This document shows, piece after piece, positions 7,076 to 14,344 of a stretch of 16,453 nucleotides of DNA; position 1 is the stretch's first letter, and each line of letters starts with the position of its first letter. A model generated the notes under the pieces. The model had not been told where the DNA came from. It was given only the letters and a program-made list of their open reading frames with translations, and did no database searches. The position numbers and the translations under genes were made by a program. This DNA is from Ilumatobacteraceae bacterium (GTDB lineage Bacteria > Actinomycetota > Acidimicrobiia > Acidimicrobiales > Ilumatobacteraceae): the NCBI GenBank assembly GCA_030727685.1, contig JANRBC010000089.1:4957-21409 (forward strand). Direction: 5' to 3'.

Positions 7076-8185
7076 GTGCATTCGCTCATCGCATGCGGTG
7101 AGGCAGCGTTTGCAATTGCGTTAGCAGACTCACTGTTCTTATCGATAAGCCCAGATGCCGCTCGAAGTCGCGTGTTGTTGTTTTTGGCAGTGAGTCTGGC
7201 GCCATTTGCAATCGTCGCACCATTTATCGGACCAGTAATCGACAGAATTCCGGGTGGCAGGCGGATAACTGTTTTCGTTGTCGCACTTTTACGGTGCGTG
7301 ACGGTGGTCTTAATGGTCTCTCGACTTAATTCAAATTCGCTTTTTGCTCTCGCATTTATCTCTCTTGTTTTGGCGCGCACCTACAGCGTCAGCAAAACTG
7401 CAATAGTTCCGACACTCGTAAAAAATGATGATGAGTTAGTTTCTGCAAACTCGAAGTTGGGCTTGCTCTCGGGAGTTATGGGTTTTGCTGCGGCAGTACC
7501 CGCAGGTTTACTGCAATTAGTTGATGCAAGAGCAACACTTATTATGTCAGCTGTGATGTTTGGTTTGGCTGGATTTGCAAGTTTGCAGTTGCCTCGTCAT
7601 GTTGCGACAACGCCGAAAGAAGCCGAAAGAAAAGAAATCGAAGAGTTGCGAGGTTTGAAAGTTAGAAGAATTGCATTTTCGATGATGCTTCTACGCGGAA
7701 TGATTGGATTTTTGTTCTTTCATGTTGCTTTCTGGCTGCGTGATGAGCGAGCGGGTACTGCGTGGTTTGGGCTGGCACTTGGCCTATCTTCGCTGGCAAT
7801 AATGATTTGCAATTTGATTGCACCCTTTTTGCGACGTCAAATGTCTGAACGCGCGATGATGTTGTTTGCTTTCTTAGTCATCGGGTTAATTGGCATTTAC
7901 GCCGGAGTCGTCGGAGGAATCACCGCTGGAATTATTCTGATTTCTGTAACGAATGGAATGGGTTCAGTAGGAAGACTTGCATTCGAGTCTGTCGTACAAC
8001 GCGAAGCTCCGGACGCAAATCGAGCACGCGCGTTTGTTCGTTTTGAAACTTTGAATCAACTCACGTGGGTGGGTTTGGGTCTAGTTGCTGTAATTCTTAA
8101 TTTGCCTGGAGCGCTCGGTTTTGCCGTAGTTGGTGTTGTTTGTCTGACTGGGTCGGTTTACTTATTCGTTAAACGGTCGCGCTAA
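7076..8185 (+). CDS. MFS-type membrane transporter
   Basis: A 369-residue polytopic membrane protein with about 11-12 hydrophobic helices. A motif-A-like cytoplasmic loop after helix 2 (GPVIDRIPGGRRI, about residues 52-64) points to the major facilitator superfamily. A charged central loop at about 180-200 (KEAERKEIEELRGLKVRR) separates the two helical halves. Substrate is unknown; the closest pattern I recognise is drug/metabolite-efflux-like MFS proteins of actinobacteria. GTG 7076 is the first start codon after an in-frame stop at 6998. The preceding open codons encode a plausible N-terminal extension (PLRRLGR), so an unusual start such as CTG 7058 is possible. It lies 53 bp after regX3 and may be read through from that operon. 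Its TAA overlaps the TAG of the convergent gene. Confidence 0.8.
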   Translation: MHSLIACGEAAFAIALADSLFLSISPDAARSRVLLFLAVSLAPFAIVAPFIGPVIDRIPGGRRITVFVVALLRCVTVVLMVSRLNSNSLFALAFISLVLARTYSVSKTAIVPTLVKNDDELVSANSKLGLLSGVMGFAAAVPAGLLQLVDARATLIMSAVMFGLAGFASLQLPRHVATTPKEAERKEIEELRGLKVRRIAFSMMLLRGMIGFLFFHVAFWLRDERAGTAWFGLALGLSSLAIMICNLIAPFLRRQMSERAMMLFAFLVIGLIGIYAGVVGGITAGIILISVTNGMGSVGRLAFESVVQREAPDANRARAFVRFETLNQLTWVGLGLVAVILNLPGALGFAVVGVVCLTGSVYLFVKRSR

Positions 8186-9357
8186 AGATTTATTCGTTCA
8201 ATCCACAAGCCGGGGGCGCCTATTTCATTGGGTGTAGGCAGATTTCCATCGCGAGTCCATAGACGTGCCAGACCAGTTTCGCCCTGCCGTTCGATGACAC
8301 CGGCGATGAATTTTTCGCCACGTTCGACTTGGTCGTCGGTTAGGTAGATGCCAAAAAGTCGCTCAACATATTGGTCTTGAGAACTTGATTCGACTCTTCT
8401 TCGTCGAAAAGCCTCAGAAATCTGGGCACCGTTGCCAAGAACCCGGTTGGCGACGGTGTCTACAACATGATCGACATAGCAAATTATTGCGCAGATAATT
8501 GCGTCAAGTTTTGGGGCTAATGCTTGTTGTTTTGCTGAACGTTCGTTGCCCAGTAGAAGTGTTGGGTCTCCCAGGAGTTTCTGCATCATTGCCGCTGGGT
8601 CAGTGTCGGTGACATCAATATTTGTGAGGCGTTGCCCGAGCGCGTTTGGATTTGGGTGAAACCCCGCAACGTGTTGCTTAACCAAGTCGGTAACAGCATC
8701 ACGCACAAACTTGATGCGAAACAGCGCGTGAAATGTCAACTCTTGAATTAGCAACCACATTTGCATGTCTTCAACTTTGATACTCCAGTCTTTGGCAAAT
8801 TCTTCGCTGTTGCGCGCAACAAATAAGAGTTGCGACTTGGGCTCGCGCGGAAGCGGCAAGTCGTACTGACCAAATGTTCGAAGCGAGAGTTGTCCGATCA
8901 TTGAACCGACTGACATGCCAAGCATCGCCGGTGCCATCATTTTTGTGAGGTTCGACATCATCGCATCCATACCGTTCGACTCGAGTTCAAGACTCTCGGT
9001 GCCATTGGCTGATGTCGAATCGGCTGAAAAGTCTGAAAAGTAAAATTTGAAAGCCTCGATTGTGTGGTGAACCCAAGTTGAGCGATTTACAACCTCAATA
9101 ACTGGAGGCTGAGTTGTATCGCTTGTTGATAACCCAGTGATATCTCGAACATGCAGGTCGGCGATAGTAGCGAGTTGGTGTACTGCAATTCGCGAAGTGG
9201 GCTCAACGTTTGGCTCGGCACTCGAGTTTGTTGCGGTCATCATTGCAAATTGTCTCGCCATGTCCCATTGCACTGGGCCGGCGCTCGACATTGCTTTGGC
9301 AATTTGCTCAAAAAATGGAAGCCCTGAAGCCGAGAAGTCGTTGGGATCTTGAGGCAT
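8182..9357 (-). CDS. DUF2342 zinc-metallopeptidase-fold protein with degenerate active site
   Basis: A 391-residue protein resembling the actinobacterial DUF2342 family (putative hydrolase / coenzyme F420 biosynthesis-associated). Shared elements are a Gly/Met-rich stretch after residue 130 (MMAPAMLGMSVGSMIGQLS), QYDLPLP, a helix carrying the metal motif, and YVDHVVD near residue 300. In typical members the metal helix has an HEXXH followed by H, and a downstream E-G-Y-x-D-H supplies another ligand. Here the sequence is Q205-E-L-T-F209-H210, and ICYVDHV replaces EGYxDHV. Both HEXXH histidines and the downstream Glu therefore appear lost, suggesting a non-catalytic paralogue. The family alignment is from memory. 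The ATG at 9355-9357 has no ribosome site and may be leaderless. The gene overlaps the MFS stop by 4 bp. Confidence 0.75.
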   Translation of the reverse strand: MPQDPNDFSASGLPFFEQIAKAMSSAGPVQWDMARQFAMMTATNSSAEPNVEPTSRIAVHQLATIADLHVRDITGLSTSDTTQPPVIEVVNRSTWVHHTIEAFKFYFSDFSADSTSANGTESLELESNGMDAMMSNLTKMMAPAMLGMSVGSMIGQLSLRTFGQYDLPLPREPKSQLLFVARNSEEFAKDWSIKVEDMQMWLLIQELTFHALFRIKFVRDAVTDLVKQHVAGFHPNPNALGQRLTNIDVTDTDPAAMMQKLLGDPTLLLGNERSAKQQALAPKLDAIICAIICYVDHVVDTVANRVLGNGAQISEAFRRRRVESSSQDQYVERLFGIYLTDDQVERGEKFIAGVIERQGETGLARLWTRDGNLPTPNEIGAPGLWIERINL

Positions 9358-9434
9358 AGAGAGATGATAGGCAGACTGAAATTGAATTCATCAGTTCTTG
9401 AAGAGTGGCGAATGGCTCAGTTCGCAGTCAGGGG

Positions 9435-9440
9435 TACACT
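9435..9440 (+). promoter_or_regulatory. Candidate -10 element for a leaderless moaE transcript
   Basis: TACACT (TAnnnT) ends 7 nt before the ATG at 9448, so transcription would begin at or next to the start codon. No Shine-Dalgarno sequence precedes that ATG, which fits leaderless translation, common in actinobacteria. No convincing -35 is visible. Confidence 0.35.
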
Positions 9441-9447
9441 TATTTTG

Positions 9448-9939
9448 ATGTCATCATCGCACAACAAAGTTGAAGTCGATACTCGACTTGAGTTGACGAG
9501 TGAAGTTCTTGATGTCGGCTCTGTTTACAATTGGGCGGCTATTGAATCGTGCGGTGCAGTCGTCGTTTTTTCAGGAATCGTGCGTGACAACGCTGAAGGT
9601 CGCACCGACGTTAAGTCTTTGACTTATGAGGCTTACGAAGATCAAGTTGTGCCGAAGCTTGAGATAATCGCCAATGAGATGCGCTTGCGATGGAGCGATC
9701 TTGGGCGAATTGCTCTAATTCACCGCGTGGGCAAACTAGAACTTACAGAGTCGTCTGTTTTGGTGGTCGTTTCGTCACCACATCGACCCGAGGCATTTGC
9801 TGCAGCAAGATATGCGATCGATGCTTTAAAAATTAGTGTTCCGATTTGGAAGCAAGAACATTGGAAAGACGGAAGTGACTGGGGTACGAATAGTCACGAA
9901 ATTTCTGATGCTCGCAAAGTGAAAAGTTCAACACAGTGA
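9448..9939 (+). CDS. moaE: Molybdopterin synthase catalytic subunit MoaE
   Basis: A 163-residue MoaE. With thiocarboxylated MoaD it inserts two sulfurs into precursor Z (cPMP) to make molybdopterin. Family landmarks are FSGIVRD (residues 41-47), SLTYEAYED (57-65), LIHRVGKLELTE (90-101), SSPHRPEAFAA (109-119) and DALKISVPIWKQEHWKDGSDW (125-145). Lys128 and Lys135 are 7 apart, like the E. coli catalytic pair Lys119/Lys126. The frame is open back to 9349 (ATG 9349, 9412), but those starts add residues unlike MoaE, and 9349 overlaps the neighbouring minus-strand gene. ATG 9448, behind a -10-like element, is preferred. No moaD or other cofactor gene is in the window. The stop overlaps the next start (GTGA). 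Confidence 0.92.
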   Translation: MSSSHNKVEVDTRLELTSEVLDVGSVYNWAAIESCGAVVVFSGIVRDNAEGRTDVKSLTYEAYEDQVVPKLEIIANEMRLRWSDLGRIALIHRVGKLELTESSVLVVVSSPHRPEAFAAARYAIDALKISVPIWKQEHWKDGSDWGTNSHEISDARKVKSSTQ

Positions 9940-10157
9940 TTATTTTTGCCGTGTCAACAATCGCGGTTTTTTTCGCCGCCGTTTCGATCGTTTCAGGTGT
10001 GAGTTTGGCGCTGCTAGTGCTAACTCAAGATCGGTCAAGTTCTTCTAACGAAGGTATGGCTGCGTTTCATCGTCACCTTGATGCTCTGTCTGATGAGTCG
10101 CGCGAGCACCTGCGAAGCCAGTTGCGAGAAGCCAAGCAGCGACAGACAAGGGGTTAG
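9936..10157 (+). CDS. Small single-helix membrane protein between moaE and mreB
   Basis: A 73-residue protein with one hydrophobic segment (about residues 2-30, rich in Val, Ala, Ile and Ser) and a polar, positively charged tail. A Ser-rich linker (33-37) leads to a predicted amphipathic helix (AAFHRHLDALSDESREHLRSQL). I do not recognise a family. The GTG start overlaps the moaE stop by 4 nt, and the TAG is 3 nt before the mreB ATG. The mreB ribosome site (AAGGGG, 10148-10153) lies inside this gene, so its translation probably affects mreB output. Position suggests a membrane partner or anchor for MreB, which is inference only. Confidence 0.75.
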   Translation: MIIFAVSTIAVFFAAVSIVSGVSLALLVLTQDRSSSSNEGMAAFHRHLDALSDESREHLRSQLREAKQRQTRG

Positions 10158-10160
10158 TCA

Positions 10161-11165
10161 ATGGCACGCGACCTTGCAATCGACCTTGGCACCGCAAACA
10201 CACTCGTTTATATGCAGGGTCGAGGCATCGTCATCAACGAGCCATCTGTAATCGCCGTGAATCGACGAAGTGGCGAAGTCTTGGCAACCGGCGAAGAGGC
10301 GTGGCAGATGATCGGTCGTACGCCTGGTTATATCGTTGCTGTTCGACCACTTCGTGGCGGCGCGATAACCGACTTCGAAGTGACAGAGAAAATGATTCGG
10401 TTGTTGTTGCAACGTGCCGGTGTGTCCAAGTTTTCGCGACCAAAAGTCTTGATTTGTGTACCTTCAGCGATCACCGAAGTAGAGCGCCGAGCGGTCACTG
10501 ACGCAACGCGTCGAGCGGGTGCAGCAGATGCTCAGTTGTTAGAGCAACCAGTTGCCGCTGCGATTGGTGCGAATCTGCCGATTGACGAGCCTGTTGGCAA
10601 CATGGTGATTGATATTGGAGGTGGCACAACCGAGACGGCAGTGATAAGTCTTGGTGGCATCGTGGCTCTCGAGGCAGTGCGAGTCGGCAGTTTCGACATT
10701 GATAGCGAGATTCAGTCGTTTGTGCGCCGCAAGCATGGCATTGCAATCGGCGAGCGCACCGCAGAAGAGATTAAAAAATCAATCGGCAGTGCGATGCCGA
10801 TGCCTGGTGATTCAGAGGCCGAGGTTCGTGGCCGAGATTTAGTAACTGGTTTGCCGAAGACAGTTATTTTGACATCCAAAGAAATTCGTGAAGCGATTGA
10901 CCCGGTTGTAACTCAAATGGTCGATTCTGTCGTGCGCTGTCTTGGTGTTGCACCACCTGAATTGTCACAAGACTTTCTAAAGCGTGGAATGTATTTGGTC
11001 GGCGGTGGTTCGTTGTTGCGCGGCATGGCTGAGCGAATTTCAAACGAAACACGTGTGCCGGTAAACATGTCGAATGAACCACTTGAAGCAGTGGTTCTTG
11101 GTGCTGGTCATTGCATAGAAAACTATGCAGCGTTGCGCGGCTTATTTATGGACTCTCGTCGCTAG
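10161..11165 (+). CDS. mreB: Rod-shape-determining protein MreB (actin-like)
   Basis: A 334-residue bacterial actin, about the length of MreB/Mbl (330-350). It shows phosphate-1 AIDLGTANTLVY (6-17), the INEPSVIAV strand (25-33), CVPSAITEVERRAV near residue 100, phosphate-2 VIDIGGGTTETAV, ERTAEEIKKSIGSA and the adenosine-loop motif YLVGGGSLLRGM. MreB polymers on the inner membrane direct lateral peptidoglycan synthesis in rod-shaped cells. The N-terminus lacks the amphipathic extension of enterobacterial MreB. ATG 10161 has AAGGGG at 10148-10153, spacing 7. No mreC, mreD, rodA or pbp2 is adjacent, which is unusual for mreB; the partners here are moaE and a one-helix membrane protein. The stop shares a CTAG palindrome with tesB. 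Confidence 0.93.
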   Translation: MARDLAIDLGTANTLVYMQGRGIVINEPSVIAVNRRSGEVLATGEEAWQMIGRTPGYIVAVRPLRGGAITDFEVTEKMIRLLLQRAGVSKFSRPKVLICVPSAITEVERRAVTDATRRAGAADAQLLEQPVAAAIGANLPIDEPVGNMVIDIGGGTTETAVISLGGIVALEAVRVGSFDIDSEIQSFVRRKHGIAIGERTAEEIKKSIGSAMPMPGDSEAEVRGRDLVTGLPKTVILTSKEIREAIDPVVTQMVDSVVRCLGVAPPELSQDFLKRGMYLVGGGSLLRGMAERISNETRVPVNMSNEPLEAVVLGAGHCIENYAALRGLFMDSRR

Positions 11166-12025
11166 AACTTATCGTCAACGAGACGCGTCAGTCCCTCTTG
11201 AACGACAGTGACGACTAGTTCGCCGTTTGGTGAAAAAATATAACCACTGGCGATGCCACGGGCGTTTGAAGTTGAGATTGCAGTTTGGTCGTAAAGTAGC
11301 CAGTCGTCTGCTCTGAATGGCCGATGAAACCACATCACATGGTCGAGGCTCGCCATTTGAATATTTTGTTCTGTCCATGATCGACCGTGTGGAAGCAATG
11401 TTGTGTCGAGTAACGACATATCGCTGGCGTAAGTAACAATGCAAGCATGCAGCACCGGGTCGTCGGGAAGTTTGCCGTCAGCGCGCATCCAAAGTTTTTG
11501 CCCTGGGCTTTTTAGGTTTTTGCGCGTTAGCGGGTCGGCGTCGATATAACGCAGGTCAATTGGTCGCGGATGCGTGAACCATTCACCGATTTGTTCTTTG
11601 AATGGCTCCATGCGGGTTTTGAAGTCTGGAAGGGTCTCTGGTCGTGGCAGGTTTTTGGGCATTTCGATGAAATGGTCAAGTCCTGGTTCAGAAATTTGGA
11701 AGCTGGCTTGCAGATTAAAGATCGCCTTTCCGTGTTGAATTGCAATTACGCGGCGAGTCGTAAAACTCTTGCCATCACGGATGCGGTCAACTTCATAGAG
11801 AATAGGAATTGTCGGGTCGCCTGGTCGCAGAAAGTAGGCGTGAAGTGAATGAACATGTCGTGACTTGTCATCGACTGTGCGCGCAGCGGCAACAAGTGCT
11901 TGACCTGCAACTTGTCCTCCGAAAACCCGTTGACGATTTTCTTGGGGTGAGACACCACGAAAGATGTTTACTTCAATAATTTCAAGATCTAAGAGAGCCA
12001 CAAGATCATCAAGCGCAGATTGCAT
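11162..12025 (-). CDS. tesB: Acyl-CoA thioesterase II (TesB)
   Basis: A 287-residue double-hotdog thioesterase, matching E. coli TesB in length. It hydrolyses acyl-CoA to free fatty acid and CoA. N-terminal hotdog elements are VFGGQVAGQALVAA (34-47) and HSLHAYFLRPGD (59-70). The C-terminal hotdog has YASDMSLLDT with Asp202, MASLDHVMWFH with Ser226, and VVQEGL with Gln276. These match E. coli Asp204, Thr228 and Gln278 at a constant offset of two, with Ser replacing Thr. The ATG at 12025 is preceded by a TATAGA -10 candidate (12041-12046 read on the minus strand) and no Shine-Dalgarno sequence. It is divergent from the LIC12162-type gene and convergent with mreB; no functional link to either neighbour is apparent. 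Confidence 0.95.
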   Translation of the reverse strand: MQSALDDLVALLDLEIIEVNIFRGVSPQENRQRVFGGQVAGQALVAAARTVDDKSRHVHSLHAYFLRPGDPTIPILYEVDRIRDGKSFTTRRVIAIQHGKAIFNLQASFQISEPGLDHFIEMPKNLPRPETLPDFKTRMEPFKEQIGEWFTHPRPIDLRYIDADPLTRKNLKSPGQKLWMRADGKLPDDPVLHACIVTYASDMSLLDTTLLPHGRSWTEQNIQMASLDHVMWFHRPFRADDWLLYDQTAISTSNARGIASGYIFSPNGELVVTVVQEGLTRLVDDKF

Positions 12026-12040
12026 AGTTCTATTCTTGCA

Positions 12041-12046
12041 TCTATA
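12041..12046 (-). promoter_or_regulatory. Candidate -10 element for tesB
   Basis: On the minus strand this reads TATAGA, 15 nt upstream of the tesB ATG (12025). It would give a leader of roughly 8-9 nt without a ribosome-binding site. A convincing -35 is not visible in the short divergent spacer. Confidence 0.35.
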
Positions 12047-12078
12047 GGCCGTTGAACTTGTTTAATTCTCAGCACAGA

Positions 12079-12084
12079 TAAGAT
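12079..12084 (+). promoter_or_regulatory. Candidate -10 element for a leaderless transcript of the LIC12162-type gene
   Basis: TAAGAT (TAnnnT) ends 7 nt before the GTG at 12092, placing the expected transcription start on the start codon. There is no Shine-Dalgarno sequence in the 66-bp divergent spacer. A TTGTTT at 12058-12063 gives only a 15-bp spacer, so the -35 is uncertain. Confidence 0.4.
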
Positions 12085-12091
12085 TTAGTGA

Positions 12092-13693
12092 GTGACGATC
12101 GTCTGGAATGCTCAACGCGTCAGCGAGGGTCTAAACGAAATTGACTCTGCTCGAGCATCGGTTTTAGCAAATGTAAAACTGCTGTTAGACCAATATCACG
12201 GCGCCAGTTATTCGGCACGCTATTACGACATCATTCTTGGCGATTGGGTTGAGCGTTTTTTGCACCTTGTTTATGTGGCAACACGACAATATGCAAATGG
12301 CGCAACCAACGCACAGCACTCAGACGGGGGCACTACTGCAATCACGATTTTGCCGACGAGTGACACCGCCGAGTTTTTCGCCGCGCATCAAACTCTGCCA
12401 GATCAAATGCTGGCAGTTTTAAGATGCCTTTCATTTTCAAGTGTTGATGCAATAAAGATTTCAGATGCTGATGTAAAAGTAAGAAACTCGTCAACCTCAA
12501 GTGGACGCAACAAAGTAAATGCAGTTCTGTTGAAGTTTGCCTCAATTGGCACCAATCCAAAGGTGCTATTTGTCAAACCATTTTCGGGCAGCACGCCAAG
12601 TGCGTGGGTTTCGGCGATGTTTTCGTGGCGAAAGTGGGCGAAGCAAGACGATTTAGATTTCTCGCTTGAGGTGCAAACAAAAATTGATTCGCAGTGGCGA
12701 CAGAAGCACCTCGCAAATGTCTCAGTAGGGTCAAATTTGGGCGAAACAGCGAACGCTGTGCTGGCTGCTTTCCTCCCAGTTTGTGCGCTCGAGGGTTTCG
12801 CCGAGTTCAAGTTAAAAGTCAAAAGCGCGAGGCCGAAGAGATTCGCGCACGTTTACTCTGCTCAGGCTTTATGGACTCACTTCGCGTTCAAAGTTCTTGC
12901 CGCAGAGTGGTGCGAACAGGGCACCAAATTGCACTATCACCAGCACGGTGGTTGGTATGGCTTGGACGAATCACATGTTGGTGAGATTTACGAATCGCGT
13001 GTCTCAGATTTTTACTACACATGGGGCTGGAGTCGAGGCAACACCAACACTCGAGCACTGTCGCCCGTCACCCCAAGTTTTCGTGCGCAAGAACAGCTTT
13101 TTGATTCATTGATTTGTTTTGATCAGCCCCAAAAAATCTATCGACTGCAGTATTTTCCGTTGCCGGGCACTTTACAAACTATGTATGACCAAACTGCCGA
13201 TTTTGTGCGCACTCGAGAGAGTGCCACAGAGCTACGTATTCGATTATTTCCTGGCGAGTACAGTGCACAGCAAAAAGATGCGATTCTTAGAGCCAATAGC
13301 AGCGCGATTTTTGATAATTCTCAAGATATTTTTTCACAATATTCGATCAGCCGAATTGTCTTTCATAATTATTTGGGTACTTCGTGGCTTGAAACGCTCG
13401 GCAATAATATTCCGACAATTTGTTTCTATGACGTTGATGCTTATCGCTTTAGATCAGACGCCAGGCCGTTGCTTGAAGACCTAGTCAAAGTTGGCGTTCT
13501 GCATATATCTGGTTTGAGTGCAGCCGAAAAAGCAAATGCTGTTGAAAGTGACGTCGATTCTTGGTGGCTCAGTGAAGAAGTTCAGATCGCACGTCGAAAT
13601 TTTGTAATGCAGTTCGCGAATTTTTCGGCAGACTGGAAGCAAACTTGGCGTGAAAACTTTATGGACGCAATCAAAGTAAGTGAATTGGCGTGA
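12092..13693 (+). CDS. LIC12162-family putative transferase (surface glycan)
   Basis: A 533-residue soluble protein matching the pattern of the LIC12162 family of putative transferases, first noted in Leptospira. Those proteins resemble GT-B transferases and sit among surface-polysaccharide genes. Diagnostic elements are YSARYYDIILGDWVERFLHLVY near the N-terminus (40-61), YHQHGGWYG (282-290) followed by a conserved E and SDFYYTWGW (305-313), and HNYLGTSWLETLGNNIPTICF (425-445). The last resembles the donor-site stretch of retaining GT-B enzymes, with Glu434. Assignment is from remembered motifs; donor and acceptor are unknown. It starts with a GTG directly behind a -10-like element. Its stop overlaps the start of the following methyltransferase (GTGA), so the pair is translationally coupled and probably acts on the same product. 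Confidence 0.75.
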   Translation: MTIVWNAQRVSEGLNEIDSARASVLANVKLLLDQYHGASYSARYYDIILGDWVERFLHLVYVATRQYANGATNAQHSDGGTTAITILPTSDTAEFFAAHQTLPDQMLAVLRCLSFSSVDAIKISDADVKVRNSSTSSGRNKVNAVLLKFASIGTNPKVLFVKPFSGSTPSAWVSAMFSWRKWAKQDDLDFSLEVQTKIDSQWRQKHLANVSVGSNLGETANAVLAAFLPVCALEGFAEFKLKVKSARPKRFAHVYSAQALWTHFAFKVLAAEWCEQGTKLHYHQHGGWYGLDESHVGEIYESRVSDFYYTWGWSRGNTNTRALSPVTPSFRAQEQLFDSLICFDQPQKIYRLQYFPLPGTLQTMYDQTADFVRTRESATELRIRLFPGEYSAQQKDAILRANSSAIFDNSQDIFSQYSISRIVFHNYLGTSWLETLGNNIPTICFYDVDAYRFRSDARPLLEDLVKVGVLHISGLSAAEKANAVESDVDSWWLSEEVQIARRNFVMQFANFSADWKQTWRENFMDAIKVSELA

Positions 13694-14331
13694 AGAAGAT
13701 CGACGCAACATTGAAAGCAGTTGCGCTCGCGACCAAAGGCTTTATGCCTGAAGATGAAGGCGATGCTTTGTACGCTGCTGCCTGCTTGGCGTGTGGTGAA
13801 TTGCCGGGACTGCCGATGGTCGAAGTCGGCACTTACTGCGGACGATCGACGGTTTGGTTAGGGGCTGCGGCAAAACGCAAGAAAACAGTCTTGTTCACAG
13901 TTGACCATCACTCGGGCAGTGAAGAAAACCAACAAGGGTGGGAGTGGTTCGATGAATCTCTAGTCGATGCACAAACTCGACGCCTAAACACACTGCCGAC
14001 ATTTGTTCAAACTATGAAACAGGCTGAACTTGGCGACGTTGTCGTGCCAATTGTTGCCGAGTCGCAATTGGCAAGTCGTCAATTTGATTTCGAGGTCGCT
14101 TTTTGCTTTATCGATGGCGGCCACGGCAAAGTGCCGACGCAGATTGACTATGCAGGGTGGGTTCCGAAAGTTGCAAAGTCGGGATATCTGGCAATTCATG
14201 ATGTCTTTGTTGACCCACATGACGGCGGACAAGCGCCGCATGATTTCATTTATCGACCCGCGCTTGACTCTGGCAAATTCGTAGAAGTTCTGTCTGCAGG
14301 CTCTTTGCGCGTATTGCAAAGAAAAAATTAA
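13690..14331 (+). CDS. Class I SAM-dependent methyltransferase (Methyltransf_24 type)
   Basis: A 213-residue Rossmann methyltransferase. Motif I is MVEVGTYCGRSTVWLGAAA (residues 43-61), with VDHHSG at the end of strand 2 (71-76). FIDGGHGKVPTQIDYAGW (140-157) and LAIHDVFVDP (167-176) are typical of the Methyltransf_24 / cephalosporin-hydroxylase-like group. The acidic and histidine residues in IDGGH and IHD could bind a metal, as in related O-methyltransferases. The substrate is unknown. The GTG start overlaps the stop of the LIC12162-type gene by 4 nt with no ribosome site of its own, so it depends on coupling and probably methylates the sugar or glycan handled by that protein. The TAA is 13 bp from the convergent gene's stop, with no recognisable terminator. 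Confidence 0.85.
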   Translation: MKKIDATLKAVALATKGFMPEDEGDALYAAACLACGELPGLPMVEVGTYCGRSTVWLGAAAKRKKTVLFTVDHHSGSEENQQGWEWFDESLVDAQTRRLNTLPTFVQTMKQAELGDVVVPIVAESQLASRQFDFEVAFCFIDGGHGKVPTQIDYAGWVPKVAKSGYLAIHDVFVDPHDGGQAPHDFIYRPALDSGKFVEVLSAGSLRVLQRKN

Positions 14332-14344
14332 AAATTAAATTGAT

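Noticed and set aside
9349..9447. Longer MoaE N-terminus starting at 9349 or 9412
   Set aside because: The extra residues do not resemble MoaE, 9349 overlaps the divergent DUF2342 start, and the -10-like TACACT lies inside the supposed coding region.
12403..12822. 139-aa antisense open frame inside the LIC12162-type gene
   Set aside because: Phe/Ser/Thr-rich shadow of the plus-strand gene with no recognisable motif.
14332..14344. AT-rich spacer between the convergent methyltransferase and alpha/alpha-barrel genes as a terminator
   Set aside because: It is AT-rich, with only imperfect symmetry and no GC stem. It is too short and unstable to call an intrinsic terminator.
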